DNA of 64,000 nucleotides, from NCBI RefSeq assembly GCF_041397485.1, contig NZ_JAWKWO010000004.1, forward strand, positions 248,001-312,000. The letters run 5' to 3'. Positions 30,662 through 39,916 of this stretch are shown in pieces. The first letter of the stretch is position 1; every line of letters begins with the position of its first letter. The notes beneath the pieces are model-generated. The model searched no databases. It was not told the DNA's origin and was given only the letters and a program-made list of their open reading frames with translations. Made by a program: the position numbers and the translations under genes. This stretch comes from Zhengella sp020637775. GTDB taxonomy: Bacteria > Pseudomonadota > Alphaproteobacteria > Rhizobiales > Rhizobiaceae.

Positions 30662-30890
30662 ATCGACAGCCAGATGCCATTAGTGTGAATGGGCAAACCA
30701 TTTAATGCAAGTTGACCACGGCGCGCCCTCATGAGGGGCTTCATCCCGCACCCGGGAAAGGTTGACTCGGTGTCGGCGCCCAGGAACCAGGGCGCTGCGC
30801 CCATGCGCCGGATCCCGCGACGTCGGCACGTCGAAGTCCCGGGAAACCCGCGTCTGCCAAGGGGATACGTTGGGGCGCCACCGACGGTTT
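30649..30890 (+). repeat. Left copy of a repeated ~150-bp sequence (with ~90-bp extra segment)
   Basis: Bases 30649-30694 (starting GTCTTGAAGTGGCAAA and ending AGTGTGAATGG) and 30787-30888 (containing GGCGCTGCGCCCATGCGCCG and AAGTCCCGGGAAACC) match the uninterrupted copy at 48052-48205 in the same orientation. About 90 bases not present in the right copy sit between the two parts. Its first bases overlap the start of the nuclease-like gene. No gene is supported between 30662 and 30944. Confidence 0.75.
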
Positions 30891-30944
30891 GGAACCACCT
30901 GTCGGTAGCCTGCGCATAACTTCGCTATCGCACTGGAGCCGGGT

Positions 30945-31796
30945 CTATACAGAAAACCGCGACGAACCCCTTGCTTTGGTTACCTGACGGCTGGCGTTGT
31001 ATTTCGCCGACGGGACTCGAACAAGTGCAATGCCCGGGATTTCCGGTTGCAGATGGGACGTTTGCATCGCCTCAAAGCTTCCACGCTTGTTTCGGCAACT
31101 GCGCAAAGCGTGTTCGCGCATGATACACTCGGCCCGGGTGCCCTGTCGCGAAAGGATAGCCTCCACCACAGCATGATGATCATCATGCGAAGCACGGATC
31201 TGGCGGATCGACCGGTCCGTATCGATGGTGTCGAAGACCAGTGCACGAGATGACACCAGCGGGATCCGAGACAAGTGTTCGATCAGGGGCTTGAGGGTGG
31301 AACTGCCGGAGGCCGCGATGATCGTGTCATGCAGGTCGGAATTGAGTTCGATCCATTCGGTGCGGCTGGCAAGGGCCGAGAAACCATTGAGCATCAGCGC
31401 GTCCATCCGGGCAAGGATATCACGCAGGATGGCAGCATGCGCATCACTCAGGCCACGCTCGGCAGCAAGGCGTGCGCCCATGCCTTCAAGATTGCCGCGA
31501 ACCTCAATGGCGTCCGCCACCTCGTCGATGGTGAACGCGCGAACGCTGAAGCCGCGATTGGGCTGCCCCTCGACAAGGCCTTCCTGTGCGATCGCTCCGA
31601 GGGCAAGCCGGATGACCGTGCGCGACGCGTTCAGGTCCTCCGCCAAGGCAACCTCGCGCAACTTAAGCCCGGGTTCGTAGGTTCCCGAAAGAACCTTCTC
31701 GCGCAGGTTCTGTGTGACTTCCTCAAGAAGCGTTCTTGGCATGCGGGCTGGGTCTCCATTCAGTGCGGAAATCGAAGCGGACTGTTTTGCATGCAT
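30945..31796 (-). CDS. GntR-family regulator, FadR/FCD subfamily
   Basis: This encodes 283 residues from ATG 31796 (ATG 31742 is an alternative giving the usual family N-terminus). The winged helix shows LREKVLSGTYEPGLKLREVALAED and SRTVIRLAL, and EGLVEGQPNRGFSVRAFT closes the wing. The FCD ligand domain has the metal-site region ELNSDLHDTIIAASG and ASHDDHHAVVEAIL. It is divergent from the ABC-transporter/biotin-enzyme operon and is its likely repressor, with the operon's substrate or a product as ligand. Confidence 0.88.
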   Translation of the reverse strand: MHAKQSASISALNGDPARMPRTLLEEVTQNLREKVLSGTYEPGLKLREVALAEDLNASRTVIRLALGAIAQEGLVEGQPNRGFSVRAFTIDEVADAIEVRGNLEGMGARLAAERGLSDAHAAILRDILARMDALMLNGFSALASRTEWIELNSDLHDTIIAASGSSTLKPLIEHLSRIPLVSSRALVFDTIDTDRSIRQIRASHDDHHAVVEAILSRQGTRAECIMREHALRSCRNKRGSFEAMQTSHLQPEIPGIALVRVPSAKYNASRQVTKARGSSRFSV

Positions 31797-31879
31797 ATTT
31801 TGATAGCAGATCGGATCGAGGCTGTGAATGATCGTTTCGCTTCGACTTTTCGGCTTGCCAACTCGAATTTTGCATGCAT
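31785..31879. promoter_or_regulatory. Repeated TTTTGCATGCAT motif in the gntR/ABC operon control region
   Basis: The exact 12-mer TTTTGCATGCAT, centred on palindromic GCATGC, occurs at 31785-31796 (overlapping the gntR start codon) and 31868-31879. They are 83 bp apart in the divergent spacer. These are candidate GntR operators. The rest of the 290-bp spacer (31797-32086) shows no other clear element. Confidence 0.45.
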
Positions 31880-32086
31880 TATCGAAAAATCATGAGCGCA
31901 ATTCGCCGGAGTAGCGCTGGGTTCGAGGGGCGCCGTTCCAGGTTGATTGCGTAATTGCGGGCATTTTGCCCGGCAAGGGCCGGATGATGGATTCCGGTTG
32001 CAAGTCGGTCGGGAGCTGCGGGGGCGATCCGCAACAGGCGGCCGGAAGTCAGGGGCTTGCAAGGGCCCGACATCAGGGAGGACACG

Positions 32087-33109
32087 ATGATGATTTCGCG
32101 AAAGACATTTTTGCGCGGCCTGGCAGGAGCCATGCTGCTGGCATGGCCGCATACAAGTTGGGCCGACATGATGGAGGACCTGGCCAGGGAAGCTGCCAAT
32201 GGACCGGCGGTGATCTGGTATGAAAGTTCGCCCGAGGAACAGGCCGACAAGATCGTTGACGCCTTCAACGCGACATATCCGGATATCGAGGTGCGCCACG
32301 TGCGCCTGACTGGTGGCAACCAGCTCGGTGCCAGGGCCATTCAGGAGGTGGAAGCGCGCGGCCATACCGCCGATCTGCTCACCGGCGGCGCAGCACATAC
32401 CTGGTCGCTCAATGAGCGGGGCATCCTTCTGAACATGGACTACACCACGCTGGGCATTCCGAAAGACCTCACGCCCACCGACTTCACCGTTGCCACCGCC
32501 GCATCGGTCTATGCGGTGATCTGGAACAAGACCCTGGTCGATGACGCCGACGTTCCGAATTCCTGGGACGACATGGCGGACCCGAAGTGGACGGGCAAGA
32601 TGGGGTCGTGGGTGCGGGCTGCGGCCTTCGCGCAACTGGCAAAGAAAATGGGGGAAGATCGGGCCGAGGAACTGCTGAACAAGTTCGTGGCATTGAAGCC
32701 GCTGCTGTTCAAATCGACCTTCCCTTTGGCTCAGCAGGTCGCAGCCGGTGAAGTCGCGCTCGCGCTCGGCTTCTATCACACGGCACAGCCGCCGCTGAAG
32801 GCAGGCGCACCACTCGGTGTAAAGGCACTCGACCCGACACCGATGCACACGATCTTCACGTCGATCTCCAAAGATGCACCGAACCAGGCCGGAGCGAAGG
32901 TTCTGCTTGCATGGCTGGTCTCGCCGGAAGGCGCAAAGGCTTATGAAGAGGCAACCAATCGCGGTAGCGCGATCTTGCCTGGCACCAAGACACATGAACT
33001 GGTGAGCAAGGTCGACACCAGTGAGTGGCCAGCGGAAGAAACAGCTGAATATTCGGCGATTGGCGACCGCTTCAACAAGATCCTGGCCGAGGTCGGCGAC
33101 GCGCGCTGA
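32087..33109 (+). CDS. ABC transporter periplasmic substrate-binding protein (iron/small-molecule type)
   Basis: This encodes about 340 residues. GGGAGG lies 4 bases before ATG 32087 and 7 before the alternative ATG 32090. The signal peptide (MISRKTFLRGLAGAML...SWA) has an RK pair and FLRG, a weak Tat-like look. The mature protein resembles type II binding proteins of the Fe3+/putrescine/thiamine group (VIWYESSPEEQADKIVDAF, SWDDMADPKWTGKMG, TFPLAQQVAAGEVALAL). The ligand is unknown. It is the first gene of a nine-gene operon. Confidence 0.85.
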   Translation: MMISRKTFLRGLAGAMLLAWPHTSWADMMEDLAREAANGPAVIWYESSPEEQADKIVDAFNATYPDIEVRHVRLTGGNQLGARAIQEVEARGHTADLLTGGAAHTWSLNERGILLNMDYTTLGIPKDLTPTDFTVATAASVYAVIWNKTLVDDADVPNSWDDMADPKWTGKMGSWVRAAAFAQLAKKMGEDRAEELLNKFVALKPLLFKSTFPLAQQVAAGEVALALGFYHTAQPPLKAGAPLGVKALDPTPMHTIFTSISKDAPNQAGAKVLLAWLVSPEGAKAYEEATNRGSAILPGTKTHELVSKVDTSEWPAEETAEYSAIGDRFNKILAEVGDAR

Positions 33110-33141
33110 GCGTAAGAACCTCAGAGCCCATTCTGCATTTC

Positions 33142-33166
33142 GGGTGCGCGCCGGTCGCGCGCACCC
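33142..33166 (+). other. Intercistronic hairpin after the binding-protein gene
   Basis: GGGTGCGCGC pairs perfectly with GCGCGCACCC around a 5-base loop, with no T-run. Such stems after binding-protein genes usually protect the upstream message, raising binding-protein levels over the permease. Confidence 0.6.
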
Positions 33167-33217
33167 AGCCTCCTGCCCGGCTCCAGCATCCCTTTCCCGC
33201 AAGAGGACTCCCACGAC

Positions 33218-34933
33218 ATGAGAATATCGTCCGCAGCTGGAAGATGGATGCCCACGCTGCTCCTGGGCGCGTTGCTTGGCTATCTGGTCGTCGTGCCTCT
33301 GGTGATCCTGCTGATCAGCAGCCTGAAAGCCAGCGGGCTGCCCTTCGATCCCGGCTGGACATTCAGCAATTATATCAAGACCTATGCCAATTCCGAATTC
33401 TACAAGCTGGCCTGGACGACCTTCCAGTTTGCCGTGGGCTCGATGCTCGGCGCGCTGTCGATCGGCATCATCATGGCCTGGCTTGTCGAGCGAACCGACC
33501 TGCCGGCGCGCGGACTGGTGCGCGTAATGATCATTCTGCCGATGGCAACGCCACCCATGCTGCTGGCGATCGGCTGGGTGATGCTGTTGAGCCCGCGCAC
33601 CGGGTTCTTCAACGACGTGCTGCAGGGCATATTCGGCCTCGGCGAAGCACCCTTCAACATCTACTCGCTGACCGGCATGATCTTCGTGGAGTCTTTGTCA
33701 CTGGTGCCATCGACCTTCCTGATCCTGTCGCCAGCTTTTCGCAACATGGACCCGAACCTGGAGGAAGCTGCTGCGGTTAGCGGCGCACGGCTGCCGTTCA
33801 TGTTGCGTAGGGTTCTGATTCCGCTGTTGCTGCCATCAATCCTGGCCGCCGCGGGCTTTCTCCTGATGGTCGGCTTCCTCGTCTTCGACGTGCCAGGCAC
33901 GATCGGCATGCCGGTCGGCATCTTCGTTCTCTCGAGCCAGGTGGTCTACCTCGCCAACGATGCGCCAAGCGGGATGGCCGAATACGGGCTTATCAGCGCG
34001 ATGGCGATGTTCTTCCTGGTCACGCTGCTGGCTCTGGCCTGGGCTTATCAGAGGGCAACCCGACGGGCGAGCAGCTATGTCACCGTCACCGGCAAGGGCT
34101 ATCGTATCCGGCCATTTCGCTTGAAGCGCTGGCGCTGGCCGGCCTTCGGCTTCGTCAGCCTCTATTTCTTCCTCGTCACGGTGGCACCAATCTCGATCCT
34201 GATCTGGACATCGATGATGCCCTATCAGTCAAAAGTGTCGGCCAAGATGATCCCGCAGATGACGCTGGCCAACCATTATGCGTTCTTCCACAATCGGCGC
34301 GCGCTCGAGGCGGCAGAGAACACGATCATTATTGCCCTGGTGGCAGCGACCCTGGTGGCAATCCTGTCGGTGCTTGTGAGCTGGGTGGTCGTGCGCTCGA
34401 AGGCGGTCGGGCGCAAGACCATCGACTTCCTTGCCTTCCTGCCTATCGCCATTCCCGGCACGATGATCGGGGTAGCGCTGCTTTATGTCTATCTCAGCTT
34501 CAGCTTCCTGCCGATCTACGGAACGATCTGGATCATCGTGATCGCCTACACGACGAATTACCTGTCCTTCGGCAGCCGGGCCACCAACGGGGTGATGATC
34601 CAGCTGCATTCGGAGCTGGAAGAGGCGGCTATGGTCAGCGGCGCGCGCTGGGGTCGGGTGATGCGACGCATCATCATGCCTTTGACTCTGCCTGCAATCC
34701 TGGCGGTTTGGATCTGGGTTCTGGCGCATTGTATGCGCGAACTGACCAGCGCGCTGCTGTTGCAAGGCCTGGATAACAAGACGGTGCCGGTGCTGCTCTG
34801 GGGCTACTGGACCGGCGGCGAGCCGACCAAGGCCGCGGCGGTCGGCGTGTGGCTGGTCGCTGCAATGATCCTCGTCGTGGGTTTGTGGCAGGTGCTTGTG
34901 CGCAAGGGCCGGTTCAGCGGAGTGGGAGAATAG
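33218..34933 (+). CDS. ABC transporter permease, two fused FbpB-type domains
   Basis: This encodes 571 residues with about 12 membrane helices in two halves, each carrying an EAA loop: NLEEAAAVSGARLP (about residue 185) and ELEEAAMVSGARWG (about residue 470). The fused layout is typical of Fe3+/2-aminoethylphosphonate-type importers in which one polypeptide forms the channel. It works with the binding protein upstream and the ATPase that starts 4 bases after its stop. Confidence 0.9.
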   Translation: MRISSAAGRWMPTLLLGALLGYLVVVPLVILLISSLKASGLPFDPGWTFSNYIKTYANSEFYKLAWTTFQFAVGSMLGALSIGIIMAWLVERTDLPARGLVRVMIILPMATPPMLLAIGWVMLLSPRTGFFNDVLQGIFGLGEAPFNIYSLTGMIFVESLSLVPSTFLILSPAFRNMDPNLEEAAAVSGARLPFMLRRVLIPLLLPSILAAAGFLLMVGFLVFDVPGTIGMPVGIFVLSSQVVYLANDAPSGMAEYGLISAMAMFFLVTLLALAWAYQRATRRASSYVTVTGKGYRIRPFRLKRWRWPAFGFVSLYFFLVTVAPISILIWTSMMPYQSKVSAKMIPQMTLANHYAFFHNRRALEAAENTIIIALVAATLVAILSVLVSWVVVRSKAVGRKTIDFLAFLPIAIPGTMIGVALLYVYLSFSFLPIYGTIWIIVIAYTTNYLSFGSRATNGVMIQLHSELEEAAMVSGARWGRVMRRIIMPLTLPAILAVWIWVLAHCMRELTSALLLQGLDNKTVPVLLWGYWTGGEPTKAAAVGVWLVAAMILVVGLWQVLVRKGRFSGVGE

Positions 34934-34937
34934 CACG

Positions 34938-36029
34938 GTGCAGATGCTGGAAATCGAAAAGCTACGCGTTGAATACGGGAGCGGCGACAGCCTCTATGTG
35001 GCAGTCAAGGACCAGTCTTTCAGCGTGGCCGCAGGCGAATTCTTCACACTGCTCGGACCCAGCGGGTGCGGAAAGACGACAACGCTGCGTTCTATCGCCG
35101 GTCTGGAAACCCCAACATCGGGGCGGATCGCGATCAACAGCAAGGACGTGTTCAATTCGGCAACGCGAACGCTGATGCCGGTGCATGCCCGTGACACCTC
35201 GATGGTGTTCCAGTCCTACGCGATCTGGCCACACATGAGCGTGGCGCAAAATGTTGCCTTTCCGCTTGAAGCCGCCGGCCGGCCGCGGGCAGAGATCGGC
35301 AAGAAGGTGACAGAATCGCTGGAACTGGTCGGCCTGGGCGGCTTCGCTGAACGACCCGCAACGATGCTTTCAGGCGGACAGCAGCAACGCGTGGCACTCG
35401 CCCGGGCTCTGATCAAGAATGCTGCGCTGCTCTTGCTGGACGAACCGTTGAGCAACCTGGACGCCAAGCTGCGCGACCTGATGCGCGCCGAACTGCGCGA
35501 TCTCCAGGAGCGGCTGGGTCAGACCACGATCTATGTCACTCACGACCAGGAAGAAGCACTGTCGATGTCCGACAGGATCGCCTTCATGGAAGGTGGCGTC
35601 ATCCTCGAACTGGGAACACCACAACAGCTCTACCTGTGCCCTCATCGCGTAGAGACCGCGCGCTTTCTAGGCAATGCGCTCTTCCTCGAGGCGCGCGATG
35701 TGCAGATGAACGGTGAGGAAGCGCTGGCGCAGACGGCGCTGGGGCCGCTGCGCATCCGCGGAGCAGGAGCGCGCAAGGGAAGCATCCTGATGATCCGCCC
35801 CGAACATATCGGCATGTTCGAAGAGGGAACCACGATACCGGACGAGAATTGCGTCAACGGCACCATCCGCCGCGCGACATTTTCCGGCAAGTCCGTGGAA
35901 TATGACGTCGAGGTCGGGGACATGGTGGTTCCCGTCCATCGTCCCTCGGCCCGGATCAGGCCCGAAGGCACGGCGGTGACGCTTCACCTTTCGGCCGAAA
36001 CCTGTGTTCTGCTGGAGGGAAGCCTGTGA
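34938..36029 (+). CDS. ABC transporter ATP-binding protein
   Basis: This encodes about 363 residues. The GTG at 34938 is preferred because GGGAG lies 9 bases upstream; ATG 34944 is the alternative. The Walker A is GPSGCGKTTT, the signature LSGGQQQR, Walker B LLLLDEPLSNLD and the H-loop VTHDQEEAL. A C-terminal TOBE-like regulatory domain follows (MIRPEHIGMFE). It powers the importer encoded by the two preceding genes and overlaps the next gene by 4 bases. Confidence 0.93.
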   Translation: MQMLEIEKLRVEYGSGDSLYVAVKDQSFSVAAGEFFTLLGPSGCGKTTTLRSIAGLETPTSGRIAINSKDVFNSATRTLMPVHARDTSMVFQSYAIWPHMSVAQNVAFPLEAAGRPRAEIGKKVTESLELVGLGGFAERPATMLSGGQQQRVALARALIKNAALLLLDEPLSNLDAKLRDLMRAELRDLQERLGQTTIYVTHDQEEALSMSDRIAFMEGGVILELGTPQQLYLCPHRVETARFLGNALFLEARDVQMNGEEALAQTALGPLRIRGAGARKGSILMIRPEHIGMFEEGTTIPDENCVNGTIRRATFSGKSVEYDVEVGDMVVPVHRPSARIRPEGTAVTLHLSAETCVLLEGSL

Positions 36030-37090
36030 ATTTTATCAAGACAATGCCTTACACGCTGCCCCTGAAGACCCGTTATCGTTGGGCCAAAGGCGACCACGAC
36101 AGCCGGAGCGGCATCCTGATCCAGGTATCGCTTGACGGTGCGGGGGGCTGGGGTGAGGTCGCCTATGGCCCGCATGTGACACGGGACTGGCGGCTGCTCG
36201 CCAATGAACTCGCTGACAAGTTCGCAGGCCTGAACCTGGGAAGCGATGATCTTCTGGAACAGGTCGACCGTTTGAACCTCCATAATCGCGAGCGAAACGG
36301 CATCGCAAGTGCATGGTTGTCGGCGCGGGCAATGCAGGCCGGACAACCGCTGGCGCACTACCTGGCTGGTCCTGGCGAAACACCGGCAGACGAGGTTCCA
36401 ATCAACGGGCTGATCAATAAGGACGCGCCCGGAGACGTGATCGCCCAAGGGCAGGCCTATGCCGATCAAGGCATGACCACTTTCAAGATCAAATGCTTTG
36501 CCGACGTGGCGCGCGACCTTGAACGGGTCAGGGCGCTGCGCGACGCTTTCCCCGACTTCCGCTTCCGGCTGGATCCGAACGACGCCTGGAAGAGCATAGA
36601 TGCGGCACTGCGCAATATGGAGGCCTTCGCGACCTTCGGCATCGACTATGTCGAAGATCCGCTGGACACCCATTCCGCGACTTTCGAGGACATGGCTACT
36701 CTGCACCGGTCCGGACCAGCCATACCACTTGCCTGGGACAATCCGGTCGAGAGCCGCAGTCACATGGAGAGGTTGCTGGAGCTCGACGCGGTCGACGTGT
36801 TCATCTTCAAGATGCCGCGATCCGGCGGACCCGACAGGCAACTCGACATGATCCGATGCGCAGCCGCGGCAGGCAAGCTTGCCGTCATGACCGGCCCGAT
36901 CGAATCCGCCATCGGGACAATGGGCGGCCATCATCTGGCGGCGCTATTGCCGCGTCCAATTCCTGATTGCGGCTTTTCCCTCAGCCAGCACTTTGCCCGT
37001 GACAGCGCGGATTTGAGCCCCATCGTGAACGGTCGGCGCAAGCTGCCTGAGACGCCGGGGCTTGGTTTGACGCCTGACATGGCTGTGTAA
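36026..37090 (+). CDS. Enolase-superfamily enzyme (mandelate racemase/muconate lactonizing type)
   Basis: This encodes 354 residues and starts at GTG 36026, overlapping the ATPase stop (GTGA), with GGAGG upstream. The barrel shows the KxK catalytic pair in TTFKIKCFAD, then metal ligands in RLDPNDAW, YVEDPLDT and LAWDNPVE, and a second Lys in IFKMPRSGG. That arrangement fits the MLE/OSBS/dipeptide-epimerase branch, which removes a proton next to a carboxylate. The substrate is unknown but is presumably the imported compound or an intermediate for the carboxylase genes that follow. Confidence 0.82.
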   Translation: MNFIKTMPYTLPLKTRYRWAKGDHDSRSGILIQVSLDGAGGWGEVAYGPHVTRDWRLLANELADKFAGLNLGSDDLLEQVDRLNLHNRERNGIASAWLSARAMQAGQPLAHYLAGPGETPADEVPINGLINKDAPGDVIAQGQAYADQGMTTFKIKCFADVARDLERVRALRDAFPDFRFRLDPNDAWKSIDAALRNMEAFATFGIDYVEDPLDTHSATFEDMATLHRSGPAIPLAWDNPVESRSHMERLLELDAVDVFIFKMPRSGGPDRQLDMIRCAAAAGKLAVMTGPIESAIGTMGGHHLAALLPRPIPDCGFSLSQHFARDSADLSPIVNGRRKLPETPGLGLTPDMAV

Positions 37091-37117
37091 CGCAGCACCA
37101 CGAAGGAGATAAAAAGA

Positions 37118-38182
37118 ATGGAAGCGATTTCGCGCTACGGCACACCAGCCACCCGTCTGGTTTCGATGATGAAATCCTTTGAGTATCCCTTTCGCAATGT
37201 GCGGGAGGGCGACCGTTTCGCCATTCTTACTGACGACCAGATGGATCCGCTGATCTGGCAAGCCATGATGGGTTCTTTGCATGCGCGCGGTGCCGAGGCC
37301 TGCCTGTGCCTCTACCCCAAGCGGGCCTATCACTGTGCCGATCCATCACCGATGGCCATAGGTGCTGCGAAAGAGGCCGACGTCGTGATCGCGCTGACGA
37401 CCACCGCCCTCAACAGTGGCACGCCAGGCCTGCGCCAGATCCGTTCGGAAGGCGGTGCCAAGGGAAAGACGCCGGTCTGGCTGTGGGAAGAGATCAACCA
37501 GGAGATTCTGATCGACGGCGGCGGTTCGTGCAACGCCGACGACGTTGAAGAGATGTGCGAACTCCAACGCCGCATGGGCGAAATCTGCGACGCGGGCAAG
37601 ACGATCCATGTCACGACTGCGGCAGGCACCGACCTTCGCGCGGATATCACCGGTTACCCGCCCGGCGCACTGACACGGCGCTGGGGAGCGATCCCTTTCG
37701 AACGCGATGCGGCCACCGGACGCTTCGGTCTGAGCCCCGGCACCTGGCCGTTCGGCGAATTCCATGTCGAGCCAGCCGGCGGCACGGCCAACGGCCTGGT
37801 GGTGTGGGAGCAGACCGGCCAGCACCCGGCGGGGCACTGGCGCGATCCGGTGCGGGTCGAGATCGAAAACGGCCGGGTCACTCACATCTCTGGTGGCCAC
37901 GAGGCCGACCAGATCCGTGATTATCTCAAGACATATGGCGACGAGAATTCCTGGGTGATGGGTGGCGAGATCTCGATCGGCACCAACCGGAAATGCCCGC
38001 CTCACACCGGAAACATGCGCAGCGAGAAAAAGCGCTATGGCGCCATGCACCTGGGTATTGGCCATGGAGCCGACCGGGGCGAGGTGGTGAGCTGCCTGCG
38101 CTACGAGGCGATTTGCGACCGGGTCACCATGGTCGTGGACGACACTCACGTCATAGCCGAAAACGGGATTATCAAGGTATGA
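37118..38182 (+). CDS. M29-fold metalloenzyme (aminopeptidase / dihydroxypyridine dioxygenase-like)
   Basis: This encodes 354 residues; AAGGAGATAAAAAG precedes the ATG. The C-terminal half has metal-ligand candidates of the M29 fold: WPFGEFHVEPAGGTANG, AMHLGIGHGADRG and TMVVDDTHV. The fold includes metallo-aminopeptidases and also 2,5-dihydroxypyridine dioxygenase, so either hydrolysis or ring opening is possible. Its stop overlaps the start of the small biotinyl-like gene (ATGA), which ties it to the carboxylase genes. Confidence 0.65.
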   Translation: MEAISRYGTPATRLVSMMKSFEYPFRNVREGDRFAILTDDQMDPLIWQAMMGSLHARGAEACLCLYPKRAYHCADPSPMAIGAAKEADVVIALTTTALNSGTPGLRQIRSEGGAKGKTPVWLWEEINQEILIDGGGSCNADDVEEMCELQRRMGEICDAGKTIHVTTAAGTDLRADITGYPPGALTRRWGAIPFERDAATGRFGLSPGTWPFGEFHVEPAGGTANGLVVWEQTGQHPAGHWRDPVRVEIENGRVTHISGGHEADQIRDYLKTYGDENSWVMGGEISIGTNRKCPPHTGNMRSEKKRYGAMHLGIGHGADRGEVVSCLRYEAICDRVTMVVDDTHVIAENGIIKV

Positions 38183-38535
38183 GTGCGGGTCTGTCCGACC
38201 CGGATGTCCGGCGCCTGATCGAAGTCTTCCAGGAGAGCGGTTGCGTCGAGCTGGAACTGGCATTCGGCTCGACGCGGCTGCGGCTGGGCGCCCGAATGCC
38301 TGCGCGGGGTGTTATAGAAACCGTTGCGTCACCGGGCGTTGGCATCTTTCGGGCTTCCAAATCCGAAGGCGACAGCATGAATCAGGGTGACGAACTGGGA
38401 CGGATCAAGTCGGTCCGGGCCGAAACCGTTGTCCACACCGCAATAGCCGGGGTGGTCTCAGCTCTGCCAGTGGCCGATGGCGCCTTCGTCGAGTATGGCG
38501 GCCGGCTGGCCGAGCTCCGCGTGGATACGAGGTAG
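38179..38535 (+). CDS. Biotinyl-domain-like protein lacking the biotin lysine
   Basis: This encodes 118 residues. An AccB-like N-terminus (DVRRLIEVFQESGCVELEL) leads to a lipoyl/biotinyl-type beta-barrel (VGIFRASKSEGDSMNQGDELG, then AGVVSALPVADGAFVEYG). Where true carriers have E-A/V-M-K-M/L, this protein reads KSVRA, so the biotin Lys aligns with Arg and it cannot be biotinylated in the normal way. It may be a structural or adapter subunit, or a decoy. The true carrier is encoded two genes further on. Confidence 0.7.
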   Translation: MSAGLSDPDVRRLIEVFQESGCVELELAFGSTRLRLGARMPARGVIETVASPGVGIFRASKSEGDSMNQGDELGRIKSVRAETVVHTAIAGVVSALPVADGAFVEYGGRLAELRVDTR

Positions 38536-38539
38536 AGCG

Positions 38540-39916
38540 ATGAAGCGTGTCTTTGTCGCAAACCGGGGCGAGATCGCAGTGCGGGTCATCCGCGCTTGCC
38601 GGGAAGCCGGGCTCGAGACCGTGATTGGCGTATCCGAGGCGGACCGCGACGCGATCCCCGCAAGAATGGCGACACGGGCGATTTGCATAGGCCCGGCACC
38701 GTCGAGCAAAAGCTATCTGGATGTCGATGCCGTCGTGACTGCTGCGCTGGGCACCGGCTGTGACGCGCTGCACCCCGGCTATGGCTTTCTGGCGGAGAAC
38801 GCCGATCTGGCTGATCTCTGTGTGGAGCAAGGGATTACCTTTGTCGGGCCACGCGGCCAGACCATCCGCGATCTTGGTGACAAGATCAGCGCTCGCCGCA
38901 TTGCCCTATCGGCAGGTGTTCCGGTGGTGCCGGGGCGGGACCGGTTGGAAACCCATGCCGACCTGCAAGTTGCGGCGGAGGAGCTTGGTCTGCCTCTCCT
39001 GCTGAAGGCTTCAGCCGGTGGCGGCGGGCGTGGAATGCAAGTGGTCCGCGACAGGAGCCGGCTCGCAAGCGCCTTTGAAACCGCGAGGGCCGAGGCACGA
39101 GCGGCTTTCGGCGACGATACGCTTTACGCGGAGCGTTTCGTCGGCCAGGCGCGGCACATTGAAGTTCAGGTGCTGGGCGACCGGCACGGCAATGTCGTGC
39201 ACCTCGGCGAGCGCGATTGCACCTTGCAGCGGAGGCACCAGAAGATCGTCGAGGAAGGCCCGGCGACGCATGTGCCGACTGCCGTGATCCACCGCATGCG
39301 GCAGGCTGCTGTCGATCTTGCCTCGTCTGTCGGCTACGAAGGTGCCGGAACGGTCGAGTTCATCTACGATCAGGACACCGACGACTTCTTCTTCCTGGAG
39401 GTCAACACGCGCATCCAGGTTGAACACCCGGTGACCGAGATGTTGACCGGTGTCGACCTGGTTCAACAGCAGTTGCGCATCGCCGACGGCGCGCCCCTGG
39501 ACCTGAAGCAGGACGACATCCACCTGACCGGGCATGCCATCGAATGCCGTGTGAACGCCGAAGACGTGGCGCAGGGCTTCCGCCCCTCCCCCGGCGAAAT
39601 CGTGACCTGGCAACCTCCCAAGGGCGACGGAATCCGCGTCGATACCCACTGCGAACCGGGATACGTGGTGCCACCTTTCTACGACTCCATGCTGGCGAAA
39701 CTGATCGTTGTCGGAGCCGATCGCGGCGATGCACTGGCACGCATGCGTGCTGCGCTGGACGGGTTCCGGCAGAGCGGCGTGGATACCACGCTGAATTTCC
39801 TGCGCGCGCTGATCGACCGCCCCGAGTTCCACACAGGGCAAGTGAGCACGCGCTGGGTGGAAACGGTGCTCGAGGATCCGGCTTTCAGGGCGGAAATGGA
39901 AGGGAAACGGGAATGA
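38540..39916 (+). CDS. accC: Biotin carboxylase subunit
   Basis: This encodes 458 residues. The ATG at 38540 opens with the family's MKRVFVANRGEIAVRV. ATP-grasp marks include KASAGGGGRGMQVV, ERDCTLQRRHQKIVEE, EVNTRIQVEHPVTE and HAIECRVNAED. It carboxylates biotin on a carrier protein using ATP and bicarbonate. It lies between two biotinyl-type proteins and before a carboxyltransferase, so it belongs to a dedicated multisubunit enzyme rather than to fatty-acid synthesis. Confidence 0.93.
   Translation: MKRVFVANRGEIAVRVIRACREAGLETVIGVSEADRDAIPARMATRAICIGPAPSSKSYLDVDAVVTAALGTGCDALHPGYGFLAENADLADLCVEQGITFVGPRGQTIRDLGDKISARRIALSAGVPVVPGRDRLETHADLQVAAEELGLPLLLKASAGGGGRGMQVVRDRSRLASAFETARAEARAAFGDDTLYAERFVGQARHIEVQVLGDRHGNVVHLGERDCTLQRRHQKIVEEGPATHVPTAVIHRMRQAAVDLASSVGYEGAGTVEFIYDQDTDDFFFLEVNTRIQVEHPVTEMLTGVDLVQQQLRIADGAPLDLKQDDIHLTGHAIECRVNAEDVAQGFRPSPGEIVTWQPPKGDGIRVDTHCEPGYVVPPFYDSMLAKLIVVGADRGDALARMRAALDGFRQSGVDTTLNFLRALIDRPEFHTGQVSTRWVETVLEDPAFRAEMEGKRE

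Noticed and set aside
30731..30919. Short frame in the left repeat, similar in reading to one in the right repeat
   Set aside because: A one-base indel within the shared sequence changes the frame, so the similarity is at DNA, not protein, level.
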